From Liminaster sp964567855 (lineage in GTDB: Bacteria; Bacteroidota; Bacteroidia; Bacteroidales; UBA3663): 64,000 nt of DNA. Of this stretch, positions 36,973 to 44,397 are shown piece by piece. Each line of letters begins with the position of its first letter. Positions within the stretch are counted from its first letter, which is position 1. The position numbers were made by a program, and so were the translations under genes. The notes below the pieces were generated by a model. That model saw only the letters and a program-made list of their open reading frames with translations. It was not told the DNA's origin and did no database searches. The stretch covers positions 1 to 64,000 of the forward strand of contig CAZMOE010000011.1 in assembly GCA_964567855.1 (NCBI GenBank), written 5' to 3'.

Positions 36973-37629
36973 GTTTCCGAATTCATTTATGGGAACACCC
37001 GTTTATGGCCGCGAAGTTACACAAAATTTATGAATATCATGCATAACCGAAGATAGAGTATCGAAATAAAAAGTGAAAAACGGCATGAAAAAGGAATGGC
37101 CGATACAGGAATGCCGCGTTCCCGCATCATCTTGAGGCCGACCGCCGGAATCGGAAACGCTCACACGCTTCCGGACAGCAACACCCTCGACACCGGAGCC
37201 GGTCCCTGCCGGTCCGGAAGCGGCGTCTCATGTCTGACCGGAGTTTCCTGCCGGTCAGGAACCGGCAAACAGGCCATCGGAGATCCTTGAAAAAAGCATA
37301 GAACAAAGAACAATTCCCTATCCGCCGCCACACAGCCGGCGGCAACCCCTTCTCTCACAATCGGAGGCCCTTGCCACAGAAAAAGAAGAACCGGACACCG
37401 CACAGGAAGTACCAGCGGCAAACAAAAAACGGTTTCAAGGAGACACGAAACCTGCCGGCCGCTGGCAGCGGCCGGCAACCTCTCAGCATATGCTGACATC
37501 CCAAAATGTCCAGGCCCCTTCCGGCAAATGAAAAAGAAGAGACGATCCCAGGATTCCCCCAGTTGCCTCTTCCGCAGAATTATCTATCCGGGGGATAAGG
37601 GCACCCCCAGTCATAACGGCACAAAAAAA
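36973..37629. other. Gene-free stretch upstream of ABC-F with hairpins
   Basis: No credible gene. It holds a perfect 11-base inverted repeat, TGCCGGCCGCT/AGCGGCCGGCA (37453-37463 and 37467-37477), followed by the 14-base palindrome TCAGCATATGCTGA (37483-37496). CCTGCCGGTCCGGA-like copies recur near 37205-37260. The last seven T residues on the minus strand (37623-37629) are the terminator tail of the SRP RNA. Confidence 0.5.
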
Positions 37630-37725
37630 GGGTAAGCTCTCTACATCGCGCCGCTACAACCTCTCGCCCTTGCTGCGGTCAAGCCCTGGGGGATTCAGAG
37701 GGAGCATGCCGTGTAGCACTTACCC
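37630..37725 (-). ncRNA. ffs: Small SRP RNA (4.5S-type)
   Basis: On the minus strand 96 bases begin GGGTAAG and end CTTACCC, which pair to close the molecule; seven U residues follow. The tip carries CCAGG and AGCAAGGG on opposite sides of a 10-base apex, the symmetric loop of SRP helix 8 that binds Ffh. The apex here is GCTTGACCGC, in place of the common GGAA tetraloop form. As I recall, a CTTGAC apex is usual in this phylum. A consensus promoter ends just before the first base. The RNA and Ffh form the signal recognition particle. Confidence 0.82.
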
Positions 37726-37730
37726 GACTG

Positions 37731-37761
37731 CAAAAATAGGGACTTTTTCCCGATTGGCCAA
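37731..37761 (-). promoter_or_regulatory. Promoter of the SRP RNA
   Basis: Minus-strand TTG (complement of 37759-37761), a 20-base spacer and TATTTTTG (complement of 37731-37738). The start falls at the first base of the RNA, which supports both calls. Confidence 0.75.
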
Positions 37762-37788
37762 GTACGGGGAGAAATTATTATCAAAATA

Positions 37789-37820
37789 TTTCGATTTTCG
37801 GCCGAAAAGCCTTAATTTTG
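37789..37820 (+). promoter_or_regulatory. Promoter of the DUF4199 operon with palindrome in spacer
   Basis: TTTC (37789-37792, one base from TTTG), a 20-base spacer and TAATTTTG (37813-37820), 21 bases before the ATG at 37842. The spacer contains the perfect 14-base palindrome TTTTCGGCCGAAAA (37795-37808), placed where a repressor would block polymerase. It lies back to back with the SRP promoter. Confidence 0.55.
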
Positions 37821-37841
37821 TCGCCGTAATCAGGAATCAAA

Positions 37842-38375
37842 ATGAATAGAACCGCCATTTCCCAATATCTGATGAAAGCCGCATTCTTTTTAGGGCTTTT
37901 TTTTATCGCAGAATATTGGATCTCATTGCAGGTGCCGTCACATCTGTTTCTGGCTCTTGTCGCGCTCATGCTGAAATGTGTCACTCCGGTCGCGCTTTAT
38001 CTCATCCTGCGCCGCCTGCGCGACACATTGCTTGACGGAGAGCTGTCTGGCTTCATGGCCTGGATCTACGGCGTGCGCACCATGTTGTTCGCCGCCTTGC
38101 CGGAGGCCGCATTCGTCTATGTCTACCATCAGTTTATCCGCCCGGAGGCCCTGCATGAAATGATGCAGGCCACAGCCGAACAATTGGAAAAAATACAGGC
38201 CGTCTTCGGCGATCAATATATCAACGCCACGACCATCGACCTATATCGCAACGCCAGCATCCCGTCTGCCATACAGACTGCGGTCGATATGATTACCTCG
38301 GATATGACGTTCGGTATCTTTCTCATGCTTGTCATCGCCCCCATCGTGAAACGCAAGGCCAAGACAGGCGTGTAA
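37842..38375 (+). CDS. DUF4199 membrane protein
   Basis: 177 residues with four membrane segments (about 10-27, 32-52, 70-90 and 148-168). It fits DUF4199, a Bacteroidetes family of unknown function. It leads an operon and is followed 45 bases on by a GT2 glycosyltransferase; the pairing of these two genes is common in the phylum and hints at a shared role in membrane lipid or glycan synthesis. No catalytic motif is visible. Confidence 0.78.
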   Translation: MNRTAISQYLMKAAFFLGLFFIAEYWISLQVPSHLFLALVALMLKCVTPVALYLILRRLRDTLLDGELSGFMAWIYGVRTMLFAALPEAAFVYVYHQFIRPEALHEMMQATAEQLEKIQAVFGDQYINATTIDLYRNASIPSAIQTAVDMITSDMTFGIFLMLVIAPIVKRKAKTGV

Positions 38376-38420
38376 GAAACCAAAATTCCAATCTCCAGAA
38401 TCTTGAAACAACATTACGCT

Positions 38421-39371
38421 ATGGATATTTCCGTTATCATTCCTTTATATAATGAAGAAGAGTCCCTGCCGGAACTTGCGACATGGATAGACCGCGTCAT
38501 GCAGGCCAACCAATTCAGCTATGAAGTCATCTTCTGCAATGACGGTTCTACCGACCGCTCATGGGAGGTCATCAAGGAACTGCACGCCCGGTTTCCTCAC
38601 ATGCACGGAATGAGTTTCCGGTGCAATCACGGAAAATCTCCGGCCCTGCACGTCGGATTCGGCATGGCCAAGGGTGACGTGGTCATTACCATGGATGCCG
38701 ATCTGCAGGACTCGCCTTCAGAAATTCCGGAGCTCTACCGGATGATAAAGGAGGAGGGCTACGACGTAGTATCGGGATGGAAAAAGAAACGCTATGATCC
38801 GCTTTCCAAAACGATTCCCACCAAGCTCTTCAATGCCACGGCCCGCGCGGTTTCCGGCATCCACAATCTGCACGATTTCAACTGCGGCCTGAAAGCTTAT
38901 CGCGGCGAAGTGGTCAAACACATCGAATTATACGGCGACATGCACCGTTACATTCCCTATCTGGCCAAAAACGCCGGCTACGGACGCATCGGAGAGAAAG
39001 TGGTTAAGCATCAGGCACGAAAATACGGGAAAACCAAGTTCGGGCTTGATCGTTTCGTAAACGGATATCTGGATCTCATGACCCTGTGGTTCCTTAACAA
39101 GTTCGGGCTGAAGCCCATGCATTTCTTCGGACTTGTCGGCTCGGCCATTTTTATCCTCGGCCTGCTGGCAGTTCTCTATCTGGGCGGACATAAACTCTAT
39201 GTATTGGCTCATGGCGGTACCGCAACGCTGATCACCAACCAGCCCTACTTCTATATAGCCCTCACATGCATGATTTTGGGCTCCCAGTTCTTCCTGGCCG
39301 GTTTCATCGGGGAGCTTGTTTCCCGCAATTCCATCGAGAGAAACAAATACGATGTTGCAGAAACCATTTAA
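38421..39371 (+). CDS. GT2 glycosyltransferase (DPM1/ArnC-like)
   Basis: 316 residues from the ATG at 38421 (a TTG at 38403 is less likely). The GT-A domain has ISVIIPLYNEEESL, CNDGSTDRSW, TMDADLQDSP (DxD-type metal site) and DFNCGLKAYR. Two C-terminal membrane segments (about 237-260 and 275-300) are typical of polyprenyl-phosphate sugar transferases. It probably moves a sugar from a nucleotide donor to undecaprenyl phosphate at the inner membrane. It is cotranscribed with DUF4199 and the lipoprotein gene that begins 10 bases later. Confidence 0.88.
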   Translation: MDISVIIPLYNEEESLPELATWIDRVMQANQFSYEVIFCNDGSTDRSWEVIKELHARFPHMHGMSFRCNHGKSPALHVGFGMAKGDVVITMDADLQDSPSEIPELYRMIKEEGYDVVSGWKKKRYDPLSKTIPTKLFNATARAVSGIHNLHDFNCGLKAYRGEVVKHIELYGDMHRYIPYLAKNAGYGRIGEKVVKHQARKYGKTKFGLDRFVNGYLDLMTLWFLNKFGLKPMHFFGLVGSAIFILGLLAVLYLGGHKLYVLAHGGTATLITNQPYFYIALTCMILGSQFFLAGFIGELVSRNSIERNKYDVAETI

Positions 39372-39381
39372 TCCGAAGGCC

Positions 39382-39933
39382 ATGAGCAAATCGCTATTTC
39401 TGTCATGTCTTCTGCTCCTGCAACTTGTCCTGCTGACATCCTGCGGCGCGGGCGGTTGTGAAGAGACCCGCGAGAGCTTTTGCGTCTGTGACCTGAGAAG
39501 TATCTCGGGTGCCTCCCTCCGCAGTATTTCCGTCTGGGGTATCGGACAGTTCCATGTCGCCCATCCCGATTCGACCGTCACCGATACCGATCCGGACGAT
39601 CCGCAATTTCCGGAATCTGCGGGCAACGATTCGATCATGATAGACGGCGAGACATCGCCATCCAACATTTCCCTGATTCTGAATCCTGACACGACGGCCA
39701 CCAGTCTGCGCATACTCTTCACCGGTACCGCCGACAACGAGGCATTTCAATATGAAGATACCCTGACAATACGTTACGAAGCCTATCCTTATTTTCTTGA
39801 TATGGAATGTGGCTGCTCCGTTTATTTCACCTTACACGATGTTGCCGCTACCGGAAACTTCATACAAGAGGTCTACATCAAAAAAAATGAGATCACCAAT
39901 GAGGAAGCTATCAATATCGTCATTGAATATTAA
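39382..39933 (+). CDS. DUF6452 lipoprotein
   Basis: 183 residues from the ATG at 39382. A lipoprotein signal (about 1-20) ends with LLTSC, a good lipobox. The mature part has a Cys-rich start (CGAGGCEETRESFCVCDL), beta strands with DTDPDDPQFP, and a DMECGCSVYFTL segment near the C-terminus. This fits DUF6452, always seen next to DUF6048 as here. The function is unknown; it is probably anchored in the outer membrane. Its 3' end overlaps the next gene by 35 bases. Confidence 0.75.
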   Translation: MSKSLFLSCLLLLQLVLLTSCGAGGCEETRESFCVCDLRSISGASLRSISVWGIGQFHVAHPDSTVTDTDPDDPQFPESAGNDSIMIDGETSPSNISLILNPDTTATSLRILFTGTADNEAFQYEDTLTIRYEAYPYFLDMECGCSVYFTLHDVAATGNFIQEVYIKKNEITNEEAINIVIEY

Positions 39934-40660
39934 CCTTACCGTACTCCTCGGCCTGCTGTTCTGGTGCACGATACAGACCGCGGCATTCAGCCAAGGGGCG
40001 ACCATTCCGCGTGGAACGGCAACAGACAATGCCGGCCAACCTCAACAGGTGGATCTGGAGTTGCCCGAAGGAGTGAAATACCGCTATCCGCTACTGAACG
40101 GACTGGCGCTGTCCATCAACATCTTCGAACCGGTGATGGGGATCTTTCTGAACGATTACGCCTCCTGCGAAGCCACCGGGCAACTGAATCTGCATCACAG
40201 ATTCTTCCCCGAATTCACTTTCGGCATGGGAAAATGCGACGACGTATCGGACGATCTGGTCGGTTATACCACCAAGCTGACGCCGTTCTATAAAATAGGA
40301 ATTGCATACAACCTGAAATATAACGACATCGCCCCGGAAAACTATTATTTCATCTTCCTGCGATACGGATTCGCCCACAGCACGGCCGACATCACCAATC
40401 TGACTTTCACCGACGGCTATTGGCATAAATACGGCCCCGTCGATATCACCGGCCAGAAGTTCAACTCCCATTGGCTGGAAATCGGTTTCGGCATCAAAGT
40501 CCGCATCTGGCGCCAGTTCTCCATGGGATGGGATCTCTACTACAAACCTCTGCTGAGTGACGGAGCCACACGTTACGCCTCACCATACTACATTCCCGGA
40601 TACGGCACGACAAGCGGCCGCTTTGGGTTCGGCTATCGGATTTCTTACGATATTTTCTAA
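39899..40660 (+). CDS. DUF6048 outer-membrane protein
   Basis: 253 residues. The ATG at 39899 begins a signal peptide (about 1-32, ending AFSQG); ATG at 39887 is an in-frame alternative. The mature part is rich in beta strands with aromatic ends (NLHHRFFPEFTFGMGKC, YYFIFLRYGFAHST, HWLEIGFGIKVRIW) and ends YRISYDIF, a barrel closing strand. It fits DUF6048, the partner of DUF6452. The overlap with that gene suggests translational coupling, and the two may form a lipoprotein-barrel pair. The function is unknown. Confidence 0.75.
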   Translation: MRKLSISSLNINLTVLLGLLFWCTIQTAAFSQGATIPRGTATDNAGQPQQVDLELPEGVKYRYPLLNGLALSINIFEPVMGIFLNDYASCEATGQLNLHHRFFPEFTFGMGKCDDVSDDLVGYTTKLTPFYKIGIAYNLKYNDIAPENYYFIFLRYGFAHSTADITNLTFTDGYWHKYGPVDITGQKFNSHWLEIGFGIKVRIWRQFSMGWDLYYKPLLSDGATRYASPYYIPGYGTTSGRFGFGYRISYDIF

Positions 40661-40686
40661 GCAAAACATCCTCAACAATCTGTCTC

Positions 40687-41721
40687 ATGAACAAAAAACT
40701 ACTGTTTCCACTCGCCATCATCGCCATCGTCCTCTTTGCCCTGCATCGCTTCACCGGAACCAAAGAGATAGGCTACATACACCTGGAAGGAACCGTTTTC
40801 GGAACGATTTACCATATTACCTATCAAGGGGAAGAAGATTACCACGATGAAATTCGCGAAACCTTCCGCTCTTTCGACGCCTCCCTGTCGATGTTCAACC
40901 CGACTTCGGTCATCAGCCGCTTCAACAACAATGACAGCACTGCCGTCGCCGACCATTATTTCACCTCCATGTTCCGGAAAGCCATGATCGTTTCCGAGCA
41001 GACCGGCGGCGCGTTCGACATTACCGTCGCCCCGCTGGTGAATCTGTGGGGATTCGGATTTCAGAACCGGGACTCGGTGACGCAAACCAGCATCGACAGT
41101 ATCCGCAAGTTTGTCGGCCACCAGCTGGTGCAGCTGGACGACAGCGGACGCCTTGTCAAAAACGACCCGCGTATCATTCTGGATGCCTCTTCCATTGCCA
41201 AAGGATATGCCAGCGATGTCATTGCCCAGCTTCTCCGATCCCACGGCGTAAAAAACTATATGGTCGAAATCGGCGGAGAAATCGCACTGAACGGAGTCAA
41301 TCCCAACGGTAAGGCATGGGCAGTGGGAATCAACAAGCCGACCGAAGATCCCGCCAATACACTCAGCGAGATCGAGAATGTCATCTATCTGACCTCAGGA
41401 GGCATGGCAACGTCCGGCAATTACAGAAACTTCTATTATAAAAACGGACGGCGCTATGCGCATACCCTCGATCCGAAGACAGGATACCCCGTGCAGCGCG
41501 ACATTCTCAGCAGCACTGTCATTGCCGACGACTGCATGACCGCCGACGCCTATGCCACGGCATTCATGGTGCTCGGCAAGGAAAAAAGTCTTGAGATTCT
41601 GGCTGCCGACACCACACTGGCCGCCTATTTTATCGTTGAGGCCTCCGATACTACCGGCCACCGCCCCTACGATGTTATCTATTCTCCTGCATTGGAAAAA
41701 CTCCTGAACCGGAAACCGTAA
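40687..41721 (+). CDS. apbE: FAD:protein FMN transferase (ApbE)
   Basis: 344 residues with an N-terminal membrane anchor (about 4-20). ApbE motifs are present: GTIYHITY, FNPTSVISRFNNN, GGAFDITVAPLVNLWGFG, DASSIAKGYASDV, GGEIALNG, and HTLDPKTGYPV with the threonine- and aspartate-rich metal site (DDCMTADAYATAFMVLG). It attaches FMN from FAD to a Ser or Thr of target proteins such as Na+-NQR or Rnf subunits, on the outer face of the inner membrane. The targets are not encoded here. It is in the DUF4199 operon. Confidence 0.92.
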   Translation: MNKKLLFPLAIIAIVLFALHRFTGTKEIGYIHLEGTVFGTIYHITYQGEEDYHDEIRETFRSFDASLSMFNPTSVISRFNNNDSTAVADHYFTSMFRKAMIVSEQTGGAFDITVAPLVNLWGFGFQNRDSVTQTSIDSIRKFVGHQLVQLDDSGRLVKNDPRIILDASSIAKGYASDVIAQLLRSHGVKNYMVEIGGEIALNGVNPNGKAWAVGINKPTEDPANTLSEIENVIYLTSGGMATSGNYRNFYYKNGRRYAHTLDPKTGYPVQRDILSSTVIADDCMTADAYATAFMVLGKEKSLEILAADTTLAAYFIVEASDTTGHRPYDVIYSPALEKLLNRKP

Positions 41722-41754
41722 GCAATCTATATTATTCACCATATCGTCTGAAAT

Positions 41755-43050
41755 ATGAACAGAAAAAATCATCTTGATACCCTTTGCGTCCAGGCCGGAT
41801 ATACGCCGAAGAAAGGAGAATCCCGGCAAATGCCGGTCGTGCAAAGCACCACGTTCCGTTACGAGACTTCGGAACAGATGGCACGCCTCTTCGATCTGGA
41901 AGATGCCGGCTATTTCTATACCCGGCTGCAAAACCCGACCAATGAACATGTCGCCGCCAAAATAGCGGCACTGGAAGGCGGTGTGGCCGCCATGCTCACC
42001 TCGTCCGGACAGGCCGCCAACTTCTATGCCTGCTTTAACATCTGCGAGGCCGGCGACCATATCGTCAGCGCCATGAGTATCTATGGCGGGACATTCAACC
42101 TCCTCGGTACTACACTCCGTAAACTCGGCATAGAAGTGACCTTTGTCGATCAGGATGCCAGCGAAGAGGAAATCGCAAAGGCTTTCCGCCCGAATACCAA
42201 GCTGCTCTTCGGCGAGACGATCTCCAACCCCGGAGTAATGGTACTCGACATCGAGAAATTCGCCCGTATAGCGCATGCCCACGGAGTTCCGCTCATCGTC
42301 GACAACACCTTTGCGACTCCTATCAACTGCCGGCCGTTCGAATTCGGGGCCGATATCGTCACTCATTCGACTACAAAATATATGGACGGTCACGGTGTCG
42401 CCGTGGGTGGCGCCATCGTTGACAGCGGAAACTTCAACTGGGACAAATATGCCGATAAATTTCCAGGATTAACAACTCCCGACGAATCCTATCACGGCCT
42501 GACCTATACAAAAGCCTTCGGCAAGATGGCTTATATCACCAAGGCCACCAGTCAATTGATGCGAGATCTGGGTTCGATACAGGCGCCGCAAAATGCGTTC
42601 TATCTGAATCTCGGTCTTCAGACGTTGCATTTACGTGTACCGAAGCACTGCGAGAATGCGCGCAAGATCGCCCGTTTCCTGAAAAATCACCCGGATGTTG
42701 CATGGATCAACTATCCGGACCTGGAGGACAACAGTCAGCATGAACGGCAGTTGAAATACCTGCCCGACGGCTCCTGCGGTGTTATGGCATTCGGACTGAA
42801 AGGCGGGCGCGACTTCTCCATCCGTTTCATGGACAGCCTGCAACTGATTTGTATCGCTACTCACGTGGCCGACTGCCACAGCTGTGTATTGCATCCTGCA
42901 TCGCATACTCATCGTCAACTCACGGATGAGCAGCTGGTCGAAGCCGGCATCTCCCCTGACCTCATTCGTCTTTCAGTAGGTATCGAGAATGCGGATGATC
43001 TTATCGCCGATATTCAGCAGGCCATCGAGTGTGCTAAAAACGGCAAATAA
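41755..43050 (+). CDS. O-acetylhomoserine sulfhydrylase (MetY)
   Basis: 431 residues, the length of MetY rather than of the shorter cystathionine synthases. PLP-enzyme marks: YTRLQNPTNEHVAAKIAALEGG, SSGQAANFYA, SIYGGTFNLL, DNTFATP and HSTTKYMDGHG, where the Lys forms the Schiff base (near residue 208). It makes homocysteine from O-acetylhomoserine and sulfide. It is the last gene of the operon, ended by the hairpin at 43072-43104; the link to the envelope genes upstream is not obvious. Confidence 0.9.
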   Translation: MNRKNHLDTLCVQAGYTPKKGESRQMPVVQSTTFRYETSEQMARLFDLEDAGYFYTRLQNPTNEHVAAKIAALEGGVAAMLTSSGQAANFYACFNICEAGDHIVSAMSIYGGTFNLLGTTLRKLGIEVTFVDQDASEEEIAKAFRPNTKLLFGETISNPGVMVLDIEKFARIAHAHGVPLIVDNTFATPINCRPFEFGADIVTHSTTKYMDGHGVAVGGAIVDSGNFNWDKYADKFPGLTTPDESYHGLTYTKAFGKMAYITKATSQLMRDLGSIQAPQNAFYLNLGLQTLHLRVPKHCENARKIARFLKNHPDVAWINYPDLEDNSQHERQLKYLPDGSCGVMAFGLKGGRDFSIRFMDSLQLICIATHVADCHSCVLHPASHTHRQLTDEQLVEAGISPDLIRLSVGIENADDLIADIQQAIECAKNGK

Positions 43051-43071
43051 CGGCGCCTGACTACCATCATT

Positions 43072-43104
43072 GAAATTCCCGGCTCCCAAATAGCTGGGAA
43101 TTTC
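43072..43104 (+). terminator. Terminator after metY
   Basis: GAAATTCCC (43072-43080) pairs with GGGAATTTC (43096-43104), with GCT/AGC extending the stem inward. It lies 21 bases after the metY stop. Confidence 0.65.
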
Positions 43105-43477
43105 ATACTCATTAAGCAAGATTCAGTCATCGGATAAAAAATCTGATGTTAAATCAAAAAGGGAAGGCCTCTAAATTCCAATAAAAGGACATATTATTAT
43201 AGAATGAAAAGGAAAATCCCGAAAGAGAGAATCAGCGCCGGAGATATACAAAGTAATTGAAACCGACAAAAGGGTTTATTGAGTTATCTAAGGATTATCC
43301 CGGATATGCAAAAGAGGAAATATTTACTTCCTTCTATAATAATGAATATCGGAAGTACAATCTATAATAATGACGACTCAATAAAAACTTAAAACCGAAG
43401 TAATTTCAAAAGCGTAACATACAAAATATTGCACTTGATTGCCAAATGAATTCTTATCCCTACAATATCAAACGACC
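43105..43477. other. AT-rich intergenic stretch
   Basis: No promoter consensus or family-level gene is visible. A 36-codon frame (43257-43367, TTG start) includes GFIELSKDYPGYAKEEIF and looks protein-like, but it has no start context and stops early; it could be a gene remnant. Base composition is more AT-rich than on both sides. Confidence 0.4.
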
Positions 43478-44239
43478 ATGAAGCAATTATTTATCATCTG
43501 CCTGCTTGCCTTATCCGGTTTATATGTGCAGGCCCAACAAACGTATTACAATCCGACCCGGCCGATCGACACGAAGGCCCCGGTCAGCGAAAGAATCCGT
43601 GAGGCTCCGCTCTACGGCAAGAGTATGGTCATTATCGGCGACAGTTATGTGCGCAACCATCGCCGTCCTATTGAAGAAACCTGGCATTATAAAGTGGCAG
43701 AGAAGTATGGCATGACCTACCATAATTATGGAAAGAACGGCAACTGCGTCGCCTTCGACCGCACGAAACGGGGATTCGGCATTCCGATGTATCAACGGTA
43801 CACCGAAATGACGGATACGGCCGACTATGTCCTCCTTATCGCCGGCCATAATGACGCGGATTTCATCGCCCAGCGGGACAGCGCAATGTCCGACGAGGCA
43901 TACACCCAACAGCATGACAGCCTCCTAAAGGAGTTCCGCCTGCGCCTCGACCAGTTGCTCGACAGCCTCATCGCCAAATATCCATCGGCCAAAATGGCAT
44001 TCATCACCCCCTGGAACGTCGACCGGCCCGGTTTCCCGGAGGTTTTGAGCGCTCTGCATGAAATCTGCGCACAGCATTCCGTCCCGGTATACGACGCCGC
44101 CCACGAAAGCGGCATATATGTGCGCAATGAAGAGTTCCGCCGCCGTTATTTCCAACGCTACAACGACACGGCTCATCTCAACGCTGCCGGGCACGATCTG
44201 TTCATGAATAAAGCGGAGACGTTCCTGCTCGGCCTCTAA
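43478..44239 (+). CDS. SGNH-family hydrolase, secreted
   Basis: 253 residues from the ATG at 43478, which opens a signal peptide (MKQLFIICLLALSGLYVQAQ); the ATG at 43446 frame extension is not needed. SGNH blocks: IIGDSYVRNHR (Ser), YGKNGNC (Gly), LIAGHNDAD (Asn) and DTAHLNAAGH (Asp and His). The substrate is unknown; esters of polysaccharides are likely given the other enzymes in the window. It stands alone between metY and mutS2, behind an AT-rich leader. It is only distantly like the SGNH proteins at 27706 and 49733. Confidence 0.8.
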   Translation: MKQLFIICLLALSGLYVQAQQTYYNPTRPIDTKAPVSERIREAPLYGKSMVIIGDSYVRNHRRPIEETWHYKVAEKYGMTYHNYGKNGNCVAFDRTKRGFGIPMYQRYTEMTDTADYVLLIAGHNDADFIAQRDSAMSDEAYTQQHDSLLKEFRLRLDQLLDSLIAKYPSAKMAFITPWNVDRPGFPEVLSALHEICAQHSVPVYDAAHESGIYVRNEEFRRRYFQRYNDTAHLNAAGHDLFMNKAETFLLGL

Positions 44240-44397
44240 CGGCAAGCGGCAAAACACTCCTACCCGGCCCGGACCTTTGAACAGATAATGCCAACCGGTG
44301 CTCTCTCTCCCGACCGAAATAAACGATTCGAATCAGGTAATGAGGGGTTCTTTATATGCAGTTATCCCCGCAACCGCAATCCTAAATAACAAAAACA

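Noticed and set aside
43257..43367. Short protein-like frame in the AT-rich gap
   Set aside because: Only 36 codons, TTG start without context, no known family; kept as a possible remnant in the intergenic note only.
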